DNA of 64,000 bases from F22 sp963668535 (lineage in GTDB: Bacteria; Bacteroidota; Bacteroidia; Bacteroidales; Bacteroidaceae): assembly GCA_963668535.1 (NCBI GenBank), contig OY764867.1, forward strand, positions 248,001 through 312,000, in the 5' to 3' direction. The position numbers were made by a program, and so were the translations under genes. The notes beneath the pieces are model-generated. The model saw nothing but the letters and a program-made list of their open reading frames with translations, searched no databases and was not told the DNA's origin. The first letter of the stretch is position 1; every line of letters begins with the position of its first letter. Of this stretch, positions 1-8,803 are shown one piece after another.

Positions 1-1623
1 CACTTCTTTATCATATAAATTAAAATCTTGGGTTTGCATAGGAGGAGCAAAAGCACTAATCGCTTTCAATGGTGCTCCCCATAATCCTGGAATCATATAT
101 ACTGCAAAAGCCAATGACAACAAGGCCATAAAGAATCGAGGGATACCTATTTTATTGTTGTCATCATCATGTGGGAATTTAATCATCCCCAACAAATACA
201 CGCCTAGGAGACCAAAAATGACAATCCATAATGCAAGAAAAGGTTCTCTATCTAATATTCCCCAACCATATGCCAAGTCGGCTACTGATAAGAATTTCAG
301 GGCAAATGCCAACTCTAAGAATCCAAGAGTTACCTTCATAACGTTCATCCATCCACCTGATTTGGGCATTCGTTTCAACCATGTAGGAAATAACGCAAAC
401 AATGTAAATGGCAAAGCTAATGCCAGGGCAAATCCAAACATTCCAATAGCTGGTCCAACAACACTACCCGTTGTGGATACTTCTACTAAAAGGAAACCTA
501 TGATTGGACCAGTACATGAAAAAGAGACCAATGCCAATGTAAACGCCATCAAAAAGATGCTAAGCATCCCACTCGTCTCTTCACTCTTACGGTCTACCGC
601 ATTGGACCATGAACTAGGCAGGGTAATCTCGAAACCTCCAAGGAAAGAAGCTGCAAATACCACAAGCATGGCGAAGAATAAGATATTGAAAATAGCATTA
701 GTTGCTAAGGAGTTGAGTGCACTAGCACCAAAAATTAAAGTGATAGATAGCCCTAACACCAAATAAATAACAATAATAGATATACCATATGAGACAGCAT
801 CGCGTATTCCTTTGCTTCTATCCTTCGTACGTTTTATAAAGAAACTAACCGTCATAGGGATAATAGGCCATACACATGGTGTCAATAAAGCAAGTAATCC
901 GCCACCAAAACCTGCCAAGAAGATGAAAATCCAAGAATGGTCTTTCGTCTCTTTATGAGTATCAAAAGCGCTTAGTTCTTCAATAACAGGCGTCCACAAA
1001 GCTCCACCAATAGCAGACCTTTTTTTGGCCTCTATCTTTTTAACAGGTGTAACACTCCCCTTTTTATCTGATTTCTGTACTTTTATGGTCTTCAATGTAG
1101 ACAAATCTACCGGTTTACCCGCTTCGTCTGATTTTTTAGCAACTGCTTTTTCTAACGCAACAACATCTCCATGAGAGAAAGAGAAATCGACTGATGTAGG
1201 AGGTAAACAACTCTCATCGTCACACGCACCGTACTGGAAGTATCCTTCAATTAAATAATCCTCTCGATCTAAAATGACATTTTGTGTAAACGCCGCATTG
1301 TGCTCAAAATAGCGCACTTTCATGGCAAACAAATCGTCATAAGCCTCTATTTCAGTTCCCGCTGGCAAGAACATCCCATCTAAATGTGCTCCTAGGATTT
1401 TTTCAATATGTATTGCCGCCGAAGTCGGTCCATCACCAAGTCTAGTAGAGTACATATGCCAACCTGATGCAATAGTAGCTTGAACTAATATTTGATATCT
1501 CTTAGCCGAACGTTTTTGAATCTGCACATCTATATGGACGGGATCTTCACTCAACTGTGCCCGCATAGCTACAGGCGACAATAAAGTAAAAAGAAGCAAA
1601 AGAAGGGGGAATAATTTTTTCAT
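1..1623 (-). CDS. dsbD: Thiol:disulfide interchange protein DsbD, 5' part (runs off left edge)
   Basis: Inner-membrane reductant conduit that carries electrons from cytoplasmic thioredoxin to periplasmic thiol proteins. The frame opens with ATG at 1623 and stays open for all 541 codons to the window edge. The protein begins MKKLFPLLLLLFTLL, a signal peptide, followed by a periplasmic DsbD N-terminal domain that ends in a YGACDDESCLPPT segment carrying the paired cysteines. A hydrophobic CcdA-like region follows. Its first helix contains LLTPCVWPIIPMT and a later helix contains FSCTGP, so both membrane cysteines of the family are visible. The C-terminal thioredoxin-like domain would lie beyond the edge. 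Complete family members in Bacteroidales are, from memory, clearly longer than 541 residues, so the truncation comes from the window and not from mutation. Confidence 0.93.
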   Translation of the reverse strand, partial: MKKLFPLLLLLFTLLSPVAMRAQLSEDPVHIDVQIQKRSAKRYQILVQATIASGWHMYSTRLGDGPTSAAIHIEKILGAHLDGMFLPAGTEIEAYDDLFAMKVRYFEHNAAFTQNVILDREDYLIEGYFQYGACDDESCLPPTSVDFSFSHGDVVALEKAVAKKSDEAGKPVDLSTLKTIKVQKSDKKGSVTPVKKIEAKKRSAIGGALWTPVIEELSAFDTHKETKDHSWIFIFLAGFGGGLLALLTPCVWPIIPMTVSFFIKRTKDRSKGIRDAVSYGISIIVIYLVLGLSITLIFGASALNSLATNAIFNILFFAMLVVFAASFLGGFEITLPSSWSNAVDRKSEETSGMLSIFLMAFTLALVSFSCTGPIIGFLLVEVSTTGSVVGPAIGMFGFALALALPFTLFALFPTWLKRMPKSGGWMNVMKVTLGFLELAFALKFLSVADLAYGWGILDREPFLALWIVIFGLLGVYLLGMIKFPHDDDNNKIGIPRFFMALLSLAFAVYMIPGLWGAPLKAISAFAPPMQTQDFNLYDKEV

Positions 1624-1655
1624 ATATAATTAAGTGGTTCTTAGTTTTAAATAAA

Positions 1656-1955
1656 TTACGCGGAATAATCGGCACATGCACGATAAACAACATGGTCTTT
1701 TATAATACTCGCAGCTTTGATGTGTGCGGGGTGTTTAGCATAAATAGCGACATCTTCCATAGTAGCCACTTCACACATAAGTGCAATGTCAAAAGACTCT
1801 TCAGGATTCTCGTTAAAGCCCACTTCTATAGATTGAATCACATCAATAGCATTAGGCAATGCTTCGATTGCATTTTTAAAATCTGTCTTAAGTTTTGTGA
1901 TTTGAGCGGCGCTCAAATCTTCATTTAGCTTAAATAATACATTGTGCTTGATCAT
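1656..1955 (-). CDS. Dabb (stress-responsive alpha/beta-barrel) domain protein
   Basis: A 99-residue protein made of a single Dabb domain, a ferredoxin-like dimeric alpha/beta barrel. It opens with MIKHNVLFKLNE, the usual first strand of the family (hydrophobic-KH-x-V-x-F-K). It continues through SFDIALMCEVATMEDVAIYAKHPAHIKA, which matches the family's strand-helix pattern, including the Y-x-x-HPAH stretch. It has no signal peptide, so it is cytoplasmic. The catalytic or binding role of bacterial stand-alone Dabb proteins is mostly unknown. It sits 32 bp upstream of dsbD on the same strand and is divergent from udk. The udk promoter overlaps its start region, so the two genes may affect each other's expression. 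Confidence 0.85.
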   Translation of the reverse strand: MIKHNVLFKLNEDLSAAQITKLKTDFKNAIEALPNAIDVIQSIEVGFNENPEESFDIALMCEVATMEDVAIYAKHPAHIKAASIIKDHVVYRACADYSA

Positions 1956-1957
1956 AA

Positions 1958-1989
1958 TTTGGCAGTCAATTAATTTGTTACTATATTTG
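1958..1989 (+). promoter_or_regulatory. Bacteroidetes-type promoter for udk-mltF
   Basis: TTTG at 1958-1961, a 20-nt spacer, then TATATTTG at 1982-1989. This matches the Bacteroidetes housekeeping sigma pattern fully. It begins 2 bp beyond the start codon of the divergent Dabb gene, so RNA polymerase here would cover that gene's 5' leader. The udk start is about 90 bp downstream. Confidence 0.75.
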
Positions 1990-2039
1990 CTCGGCTATAC
2001 GAAAAGGGAAATGGTTTTACCCATTTGAATAGCTCCGTA

Positions 2040-2047
2040 CAAAAATA
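2040..2047 (-). promoter_or_regulatory. Possible -7 element for the Dabb gene
   Basis: The minus strand reads TATTTTTG here, fitting TAnnTTTG, about 85 bp before the Dabb start. No TTTG lies at the expected -33 distance, so this is a weak call. Confidence 0.35.
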
Positions 2048-2078
2048 AATAAAACCTCTGAAAAATCCTCCCTTTAAG

Positions 2079-2684
2079 ATGTTAATTATCGGTATTGCGG
2101 GCGGCACCGGCTCAGGAAAGACAACTGTGGTGCGCAAAATTATTGAAAGTTTATCCCTTGGTGAAGTCGTACTTCTTCCTCAAGACTCCTACTACAAAGA
2201 CAGCAGCCATATACCTGTGGAAGAACGTCGTCATATCAACTTTGACCATCCAGAAGCTTTTGATTGGGAACTTCTTTCAGACCATGTAAGAATGTTGAAA
2301 GAGGGCAAATCTATCGAACAACCCACATACAGCTATATTACGTGTACACGTCAGCCTGAAACAATCCACATAAAGCCACTCAATGTTATTATCATTGAAG
2401 GTATTCTAGCTCTTAGTGATCCAAACTTACGTGAATTAATGGACCTTAAAGTCTTTGTTGACACCGATGCAGATGTACGCCTCATCCGAGTTATTCAAAG
2501 AGATATTGAAGAGAGAGGTCGTTCGGCCGAAGATGTTATGGAACGATATACTGAAGTACTTAAACCCATGCATGAGCAATTTATTGAACCTTGCAAACGA
2601 TATGCAGATTTGATTGTACCAGAAGGTGGTAGTAATCATGTGGCTATCGATATTTTGCGCATGTATATCAAGAAGCATATGTAA
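2079..2684 (+). CDS. udk: Uridine kinase
   Basis: Phosphorylates uridine and cytidine to UMP and CMP in pyrimidine salvage (cytoplasm). The 201-residue product has the Walker A loop GGTGSGKT at residues 8-15. Further family hallmarks are LLPQDSYYKD, HINFDHPEAFDW (nucleoside-binding region), the Walker B-like VIIIEGILAL and the lid-region RDIEERGRSAEDVMERY. Length is normal for bacterial Udk. The ATG at 2079 is the only start that keeps the N-terminal strand before the P-loop. mltF follows immediately, one base after the stop codon, so the two are almost certainly co-transcribed from the promoter at 1958-1989. Confidence 0.95.
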   Translation: MLIIGIAGGTGSGKTTVVRKIIESLSLGEVVLLPQDSYYKDSSHIPVEERRHINFDHPEAFDWELLSDHVRMLKEGKSIEQPTYSYITCTRQPETIHIKPLNVIIIEGILALSDPNLRELMDLKVFVDTDADVRLIRVIQRDIEERGRSAEDVMERYTEVLKPMHEQFIEPCKRYADLIVPEGGSNHVAIDILRMYIKKHM

Positions 2685-2685
2685 A

Positions 2686-4122
2686 ATGAGAGCTCACTTT
2701 CAGTGGACATCAAAACTAATACATAGTAAGAATGCAAGAAAAAGAGTGATTCTTTTTCTTGCAGTTCTCGCAGTGATCATCTCTTTCACCATCTATCATC
2801 CTAAAAACAAAGCGATAGATACCCAACCAAATAGCATCCAAAATATCATAGGTCGTGATACCCTTCGTGTGGGCACTGTATATAGTGGGATTTCATATTT
2901 CATTTATAGAGGTGAACCAATGGGCTGGCAATATGATCTTGCTGAACAATGTGCCCAACATTTAGGCGTGGAACTAAAGATCTACACAGCCAAAGACATA
3001 AAAGGGCTTTTTGAGATGCTTCAACATCATGACATTGACATTATTGGCTACTACCTTCCTATTGATCAAAGCTGGAAAGATAGTCTTATATATTGTGGAC
3101 CGCAAAGTATATCTCACCAAGTGCTTGTTCAACGCAATGCAGGTCAACGACAAATTAATGACGTGACTCAGCTAGTGGGAGAAAAAATATATGTCTCTGA
3201 AAAAAAATATTGCGAACGTATCGCTAATCTTCAAGACGAACTAGGCGGCGGCATAGACATCGTGTATATCCCATCAGATAGTCTAAATGCAGAAGAGCTC
3301 ATCACTAAAGTTGCGTTTGGCAAGATAGGCTATACTATCGCAGATGAAGATGTGGCCAAATACAACAAAACGTACTTCCCTAATCTACGTACAAATTTGG
3401 CTGTTAGTTATGATCAACGAGCACAATGGGCTGTTGGCGAGGGGATGACTGTTTTGGCCGACACACTCAATTCTTGGAGTCATCGATTGGAGATGAAGCC
3501 AGCCTATCAAGCCAATATGAAAAGATATTTCGAATTGAGCAAACTAAAAGCAAAAGCTCCAGTTATATCTATTCAAAACAATGTGATTTCCCCTTACGAT
3601 GCTTACTTTAAAGATTTTGGAACTCCCAATGGATGGGATTGGCGTTTATTGGCTGCTATTGCATATACAGAAAGTCGATTTGACTCAACTGTTGTGTCAT
3701 GGGTCGGCGCCACGGGGATCATGCAATTGATGCCTACGACAGCTCATGCTATGGGAGTACCTGAAGGTCAAGAAAAGAATTCGAGATACAGCGTTAAAGG
3801 AGCAGTCAACTATCTGAACAGTCTTGAACGCAGCCTAAAAAGACGAGTTCCTAAAGCATCGGAAAGATATAAATTTGAGTTGGCAGCATATAACTCGGGA
3901 CTAGGACATATCTTAGATGCCATTGCTTTGGCGCAGAAGTATGGCGCAGACCCTACTGTCTGGGATAATAATGTAGAACGCTTTATTCTATTAAAGTCAA
4001 AAGAGAAGTATTACACCGATTCTGTTTGTCGTTTTGGGTATTTCAGAGGGGCAGAAACGTATCAGTATGTACGTGATGTAGACAGTCGCTACAAACAGTA
4101 TATTAAACTGGGTATCAAATAA
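2686..4122 (+). CDS. mltF: MltF-type membrane-bound lytic murein transglycosylase
   Basis: Cleaves glycan strands of peptidoglycan to 1,6-anhydroMurNAc ends in the periplasm. The 478-residue protein has one N-terminal hydrophobic segment (about residues 17-36, VILFLAVLAVIISFTIY). Next comes a solute-binding-protein family 3-like domain (about 55-290, starting DTLRVGTVYSG). A C-terminal SLT domain follows with AAIAYTESRFDS, catalytic Glu near residue 329, and the conserved GATGIMQLMPTTA and AAYNSGLGH motifs. The frame extends upstream to 2614, but that would overlap udk by about 70 bp and add residues before the membrane anchor. The ATG at 2686, next to the udk stop, is therefore preferred. 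The binding domain plus SLT arrangement is the MltF architecture. Confidence 0.9.
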   Translation: MRAHFQWTSKLIHSKNARKRVILFLAVLAVIISFTIYHPKNKAIDTQPNSIQNIIGRDTLRVGTVYSGISYFIYRGEPMGWQYDLAEQCAQHLGVELKIYTAKDIKGLFEMLQHHDIDIIGYYLPIDQSWKDSLIYCGPQSISHQVLVQRNAGQRQINDVTQLVGEKIYVSEKKYCERIANLQDELGGGIDIVYIPSDSLNAEELITKVAFGKIGYTIADEDVAKYNKTYFPNLRTNLAVSYDQRAQWAVGEGMTVLADTLNSWSHRLEMKPAYQANMKRYFELSKLKAKAPVISIQNNVISPYDAYFKDFGTPNGWDWRLLAAIAYTESRFDSTVVSWVGATGIMQLMPTTAHAMGVPEGQEKNSRYSVKGAVNYLNSLERSLKRRVPKASERYKFELAAYNSGLGHILDAIALAQKYGADPTVWDNNVERFILLKSKEKYYTDSVCRFGYFRGAETYQYVRDVDSRYKQYIKLGIK

Positions 4123-4145
4123 AAAAAGCATTCGACCAGCCTTCT

Positions 4146-6764
4146 TTACCCTGGGAGCCACAATTCAAATCGGCTTCCTGTGCCAACAACAGAGTGCACC
4201 GTTATCTTACCTCCTAGATTCTCTGCGATAAGTTTACATAAACTCAATCCTAATCCAGCTCCTTGTTTGAACTCATTGGTTTTATAAAAGCGTTCGAAGA
4301 TATAAGGTTGTTCACATGAAGATATTCCACACCCTGTATCCTCTACATAGATCACAATATGTTTAGTCTCTTTATCGACATCGTAGCCCAATTTAACTGC
4401 TCCATCAGTTGTAAACTTAAAAGCATTGGTCAACAAGTTGGCTAATATATGATCCAATTTCTCATTATCAGTAGTAATATCGACACCAGGATCATCGGGC
4501 ATCGTCAATACAAAATCAACCCCCTCTGGGCAGTTGGATTTATGCGATTGATAAGTAGCATGCAAGAGTCTATTTAATTGATACTCATTGAATGTATAAT
4601 TCATCGAATCACTTTGAATACTAGACATATCCATCACATCACGTATTAGACTAAGCAACAAATCAGAGTTTGTCTGTATAGAATCAACCATCATATCAAC
4701 ATCTTCCTTAGAAGCTGATGGCAAAATATCAGGAAGCACAGAGGTAAATCCAACAATCGCATTTAATGGGGTACGAATCTCATGGCTGATATTGGCCAAA
4801 AATGCAGTTTTCATCTTGTCCGCCTCTCGAGCTGCATCTCTAGATTGAATCAACACTTGTTCCGAATCTTTATATTGTTGGATATTCTGGCATACTCCTA
4901 CTATATGATAGTTCTTTTTATTATCGACAACACCTACCATATAAGAACAAGACACCTCATACCAATAATATTTACCGTACACATCGGCGATACGTATTTG
5001 GAAGGTATTGGGTTTGTCTTTATGCATACAGGTAAACATCGTTTTTACTCTCTCAAAATCATCTGGATGTATTTTTTCTTTCAAACCAGAAAGATCCAAA
5101 AGTGTCACTTCACCATATCCAAGTGCTTCGAGACTATTCATTAAAAAGGTAAACTGATTGGTAGCAAAAGAAAATCTCCATGGAATGATTTGAGCATTTG
5201 TCACAGCTAAATGAAACAAATGCTTATTGATCTCTTCTTCAGCTATATTTCTAAAACTTAGAGCCACACCCACTATTTCTTGATTCGAAATGATAGGAAA
5301 CAGACTACCAGATATTGGATATACTTGGTCGGATTCAATGAATTGTATAAAAGCACCTTTGGGTATATCCATCGGATTTTTGGAAGCAAGCGTCTTGTCC
5401 AGAAGTTCTTCAAGCACACTTTTATCTTCATATATAATACTGTATATACTTCCAGCAGGTAAGCCCTCAAATTTCTCAGGTTCTATTTCGTTAATAGGGA
5501 AATTACTGCCATTGATCAATTTGCGAAGACTGTAATTCACATAATGAAGTCGCTTGTCTATACTATATGTAGCCAAACAGTCACTCATAGAATGCAGAAT
5601 ATTATCGAATTCTTCTTTTTGGGAAAAGAGTTTTTTGCTCACCTCTTCTTTCAATAAAAGAGCTAATCGCACTCGCTGTTGCTTGCGCCAACTGATGATG
5701 ATCAACACGATCATAACTGAAAAAGCGATAAGTAGAATAATAATACTCGCTATTATCTGATCATGATACTTGGTGTAATAATTAAAATTGACCACCTTGC
5801 CCTCTTTTTTTATATCTTCATAGGGGGTGTGAAAGAACATCAGCTGTTTGTAATCAAACTGCATAATATCCTTTCCATATGGACGTATTCCATATGTTTG
5901 GGGAGTTATTGTATGATTGAGATAAGCTACAGCCAAATCACCCACATCTTGCCCAAACTGATACGGATCGGGAGACAAAGCTGCATATGCTCCATTGCGC
6001 AAAGCAATAGCTTCATTTGTAAAGAAAGGGCATTTAGAATTCTTACCTAAGACAGCTATGAAAGGGGACCATTTGGGAATCATCGCTATAGAATGACTGA
6101 CATATCTAGGATATGTGAGCTGTGTAACAAGATCGAAGCTTGTCATTTTAGTCGTATCATAAACACGCAAAGTGTAGCCTGAATGATGCTGATTAAAGAT
6201 AGCCCAATCACGCTGAAAATCCAGAAAAGCTTGTCTAGACAAATACCCATCATCGTTGATACACAAGAATGATTTATTATTGGGGAACAACTTTATGGAA
6301 AGTTCCAAGAGATGCAAGTAATCTGGTTCACAAGTATAACCAAACACAAGTGGAAATGGCTTCATCAGATTAGCATTGGGGTGTTGTACTCCCATTGCCA
6401 ACACTGGAATATCTGCAACTTTAGCATGCCCGGAGGTTAGAAAAAATGCTGTGGCTTCATCGCCTTCGGTAATGACTAAGGATGCATGATTAGCCAATAT
6501 CGTATCGGTAAGTAAACGAATATGAGCCTTTTCTTCTTCATATGACCAATACTTCGCATCCAAGTAACGTACTCGGAAGTCTACATCAAGTTTGTTCTTT
6601 TTAAATTGATGACGTATCCCATTGGTCCAGTCACTGGCACAAGGTACCGCAGGTGAATACGAATGAATTAAATACACCACGTTTCTTTTGCCGTCTTCCG
6701 CAAACACTCGGGAAGACAAGCAAGACATTAAAAATAATAATAGAAACAAGCTGTATTTTTTCAT
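4146..6764 (-). CDS. Orphan sensor histidine kinase with periplasmic binding-protein-like sensor and PAS domains
   Basis: An 872-residue membrane sensor kinase. MKKYSLFLLLFLMSCLSS gives a signal peptide (start ATG 6764; the open frame to 6815 only adds residues before it). The periplasmic part (about 25-335) opens RNVVYLIHSYSP, the pattern of kinases carrying an ABC substrate-binding-like sensor. One membrane helix follows (about 340-362), then one or two PAS regions including a PAS_3-like stretch (HPDDFERV, YHIVGVCQNI). The HisKA H-box is ANISHEIRTPLNAIVGF, with phospho-acceptor His661. The HATPase has an N-box (LANLLTNAFKFT), DTGCGIS and GAGLGLSLCKLIAE. No receiver domain is attached and no response regulator is adjacent, so its partner is unknown. 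It is convergent with mltF and lies downstream of smpB. Confidence 0.9.
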   Translation of the reverse strand: MKKYSLFLLLFLMSCLSSRVFAEDGKRNVVYLIHSYSPAVPCASDWTNGIRHQFKKNKLDVDFRVRYLDAKYWSYEEEKAHIRLLTDTILANHASLVITEGDEATAFFLTSGHAKVADIPVLAMGVQHPNANLMKPFPLVFGYTCEPDYLHLLELSIKLFPNNKSFLCINDDGYLSRQAFLDFQRDWAIFNQHHSGYTLRVYDTTKMTSFDLVTQLTYPRYVSHSIAMIPKWSPFIAVLGKNSKCPFFTNEAIALRNGAYAALSPDPYQFGQDVGDLAVAYLNHTITPQTYGIRPYGKDIMQFDYKQLMFFHTPYEDIKKEGKVVNFNYYTKYHDQIIASIIILLIAFSVMIVLIIISWRKQQRVRLALLLKEEVSKKLFSQKEEFDNILHSMSDCLATYSIDKRLHYVNYSLRKLINGSNFPINEIEPEKFEGLPAGSIYSIIYEDKSVLEELLDKTLASKNPMDIPKGAFIQFIESDQVYPISGSLFPIISNQEIVGVALSFRNIAEEEINKHLFHLAVTNAQIIPWRFSFATNQFTFLMNSLEALGYGEVTLLDLSGLKEKIHPDDFERVKTMFTCMHKDKPNTFQIRIADVYGKYYWYEVSCSYMVGVVDNKKNYHIVGVCQNIQQYKDSEQVLIQSRDAAREADKMKTAFLANISHEIRTPLNAIVGFTSVLPDILPSASKEDVDMMVDSIQTNSDLLLSLIRDVMDMSSIQSDSMNYTFNEYQLNRLLHATYQSHKSNCPEGVDFVLTMPDDPGVDITTDNEKLDHILANLLTNAFKFTTDGAVKLGYDVDKETKHIVIYVEDTGCGISSCEQPYIFERFYKTNEFKQGAGLGLSLCKLIAENLGGKITVHSVVGTGSRFELWLPG

Positions 6765-6856
6765 ACTTATAAAAGCTGATCTGTCAAACAAAAACAATAC
6801 TCCACTGAAACACAAGAATGTGTATCAAACAGACGATTCTTACTCTTTCGAAATAC

Positions 6857-7330
6857 TTAGTGTTTAAACTGCCTATCCATTTCACGTTTGTCATCACGTT
6901 CACGAATAGACTGTCTTTTATCATACTGCTTCTTACCACGCGCAAGCCCCACCACTAGTTTAGCCAATCCTTTTTCACTTATAAATAATCTCAAAGGAAT
7001 TATTGTGAAACCTGCTTCTTTAGTCATACGTTGAAGCTTGGTCAATTCTCTACGTTGTAATAACAATTTACGATCTCTACGTACCGCATGATTAGAAAAA
7101 GATCCATAAAAATATTCTGCAATATGCATATTCTTGACCCACAACTCGCCATTCGTAAAATAGCAGAAGGTATCGACCAAACTAGCCTTACCCAGACGGA
7201 TGGATTTAATTTCAGTTCCAGTTAAAACAATACCAGCGATATATTGATCAACTATTTCATAATCAAAAGTAGCGCGTTTATTGCGAATATTTATTGGTCC
7301 TTGACTGTTCTTCTTATCTTTTTTTGCCAT
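6857..7330 (-). CDS. smpB: SsrA-binding protein SmpB
   Basis: Binds tmRNA and brings it to stalled ribosomes for trans-translation. The 157-residue protein shows the OB-fold core (INIRNKRATFDYEIVDQYIAGIVLTGTEIKSIR), the GKASLVDTFCYF segment and the basic C-terminal tail GLARGKKQYDKRQSIRERD that enters the decoding centre. The start was set at the ATG for MAKKDKK (7330), the usual family start; the longer frame adds only MSFFI. No tmRNA gene is visible in the window. Its neighbours are the Yip1-family gene upstream (42 bp) and the sensor kinase downstream, all leftward. Confidence 0.96.
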   Translation of the reverse strand: MAKKDKKNSQGPINIRNKRATFDYEIVDQYIAGIVLTGTEIKSIRLGKASLVDTFCYFTNGELWVKNMHIAEYFYGSFSNHAVRRDRKLLLQRRELTKLQRMTKEAGFTIIPLRLFISEKGLAKLVVGLARGKKQYDKRQSIRERDDKREMDRQFKH

Positions 7331-7372
7331 AATAAAAAAGCTCAATAGCTTATGAACGGTAGAATAAATTCT

Positions 7373-7975
7373 TTAAACGTTCAACAATAATAAAAATATG
7401 CGTTCGAGTGCCATTGGGCATCCCAAACAAAAAATCCCCAATATAGCCATGACTATAAATAGGTGGTCTTCTTTTAAACCGACCAATACGATTAATGCCT
7501 CCCATAAGATATAGAATATGTATAGGTTTCCCAATACAACAACTAATTGTAAAATAGCAAGCAAATCATTCATACTACTAAGAATACTCACCAACTTTGT
7601 CAGCATGGGTACAAGCAATGAGTAACCAATAACTTGTCTCCACATATTCAAGGCAGAAGGTCCATTAGTACGTTTCTTCCAAACCCAGTCGACCCAATAA
7701 GCACCTCCCCAATATGTCAAAAATAGACTCATGGCGTAGCCAGTACTATATCGTATTGCATTAGTCCATCCTGCCCCCAACCACATACTGCTCAAAAATA
7801 CGGCAAGCACTACTAAGCCTAGAAAAGGAAACAGGAAATGAGTTTGTACTGTTTCGGCAGATTCCTGATCACGAATAGTTGTCCACGCATCTGATGGATG
7901 AAAAAGTAATTGAGAAAGACGTTTAATCAAAAATCCAAAATGTATATTAGTTTCTTGTTCCGTCATATATTCCAT
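7373..7975 (-). CDS. Yip1-family integral membrane protein
   Basis: A 200-residue protein with about five hydrophobic segments after an N-terminal cytoplasmic stretch that contains LLFHPSDAWTTIRDQ, the amphipathic lead-in typical of bacterial Yip1-domain proteins. The membrane part includes FLFPFLGLVVLAVFLSSMW and LLAILQLVVVLGNLYIFYILWEA. Its function in bacteria is not established. Its ATG overlaps the stop codon of the upstream lipoprotein gene in a TAATG arrangement, so translation of the two is probably coupled. A second possible start (MTEQ) lies three codons further in. Confidence 0.75.
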   Translation of the reverse strand: MEYMTEQETNIHFGFLIKRLSQLLFHPSDAWTTIRDQESAETVQTHFLFPFLGLVVLAVFLSSMWLGAGWTNAIRYSTGYAMSLFLTYWGGAYWVDWVWKKRTNGPSALNMWRQVIGYSLLVPMLTKLVSILSSMNDLLAILQLVVVLGNLYIFYILWEALIVLVGLKEDHLFIVMAILGIFCLGCPMALERIFLLLLNV

Positions 7976-8796
7976 TAATTATAGGTGCATGTATACAGAT
8001 TTTTCTCAGCATTTTCCATATTCAAATCGACACTATTATTGTACGTAACAATTTGAATAGGTACTTCATTGCGCCCTGTCACAAGAGTAAACTCTTCTAA
8101 GGCCTCGCTCAAATCAAAAGCCATCCAATAAACAGCTGGGTACATAGCACGATATTGGTAACTCGTATTGAGTAAAGCTGTATCTCCATTATTATTGTGT
8201 CGTAAATAGACCTGCAATTTGTCTGAGTTTGCTGTTATCTCATCAGACTTGTACACGAGCGTAAAGTAATGAGAAGTATTGGCTAGAAAATATCTATTAG
8301 AAATCAACAAATATTTACCTAGCATTCTTGCATAAGTTGCATCCTCAGCTGTATCTGTCCCTATGACATCTAAAGTTATGATAGGAGCGACGGAAGCAGA
8401 ATCATTCGGGGCGTCAACATAATCAACGCGTTCCACCGTACGATCTAGGCTTGTAGCGTAAAGCATTTCAACGTCTAAAATCTTGTCTTCTGTGATTTGA
8501 TCATTTTCATATTGAAAAGCAATATAAGCAACTTTTGCATCGTGGTCATTGAACTGATTGGTAGTTCGCATGGTTTCTAATGAAGTAACCGTTGGAATTA
8601 CTTCTCGACCTGTTGGCAAAGTAAAGGTTGTCCCAATACTAGAATTGTGGACTAATACGACACTGTTAGTAATATTTTCTTTGTTGGCATCTGAATCATT
8701 CAGACAGCTTGACAAAAGGACAATATTGACGAATAAAAGAACTATTTGCAATATATGAAACAATTGCTTGTATATAGATCTATTATATATGTTCAT
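7975..8796 (-). CDS. NigD-like lipoprotein
   Basis: A 273-residue predicted lipoprotein. After a hydrophobic stretch (LFHILQIVLLFVNIVLLSSC) a Cys follows Leu-Ser-Ser, giving a lipobox. The rest is predicted to be beta-rich and extracytoplasmic. The C-terminal segment with VYLRHNNNGDTA and AVYWMAFDLSEAL resembles the C-terminal domain of Bacteroides NigD-like proteins, which often read LEFRHN...VAFNLS. I infer the family from that pattern only. Function is unknown. It overlaps the Yip1 gene by one base (TAATG) and follows the DMP19 gene by 7 bp, suggesting a single leftward transcript. Confidence 0.6.
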   Translation of the reverse strand: MNIYNRSIYKQLFHILQIVLLFVNIVLLSSCLNDSDANKENITNSVVLVHNSSIGTTFTLPTGREVIPTVTSLETMRTTNQFNDHDAKVAYIAFQYENDQITEDKILDVEMLYATSLDRTVERVDYVDAPNDSASVAPIITLDVIGTDTAEDATYARMLGKYLLISNRYFLANTSHYFTLVYKSDEITANSDKLQVYLRHNNNGDTALLNTSYQYRAMYPAVYWMAFDLSEALEEFTLVTGRNEVPIQIVTYNNSVDLNMENAEKNLYTCTYN

Positions 8797-8803
8797 GTTA
8801 TGA

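Noticed and set aside
155..766. 203-residue frame on the plus strand
   Set aside because: It lies antisense to the membrane part of dsbD, whose CcdA-like cysteine motifs read clearly on the minus strand. It is a shadow frame.
2614..2685. Upstream extension of mltF
   Set aside because: It is in frame but lies inside udk and adds residues before the membrane anchor; the ATG at 2686 is better.
4146..6815. Continuous frames on the plus strand inside the sensor kinase
   Set aside because: All are antisense to conserved kinase motifs and have no start context or family resemblance.
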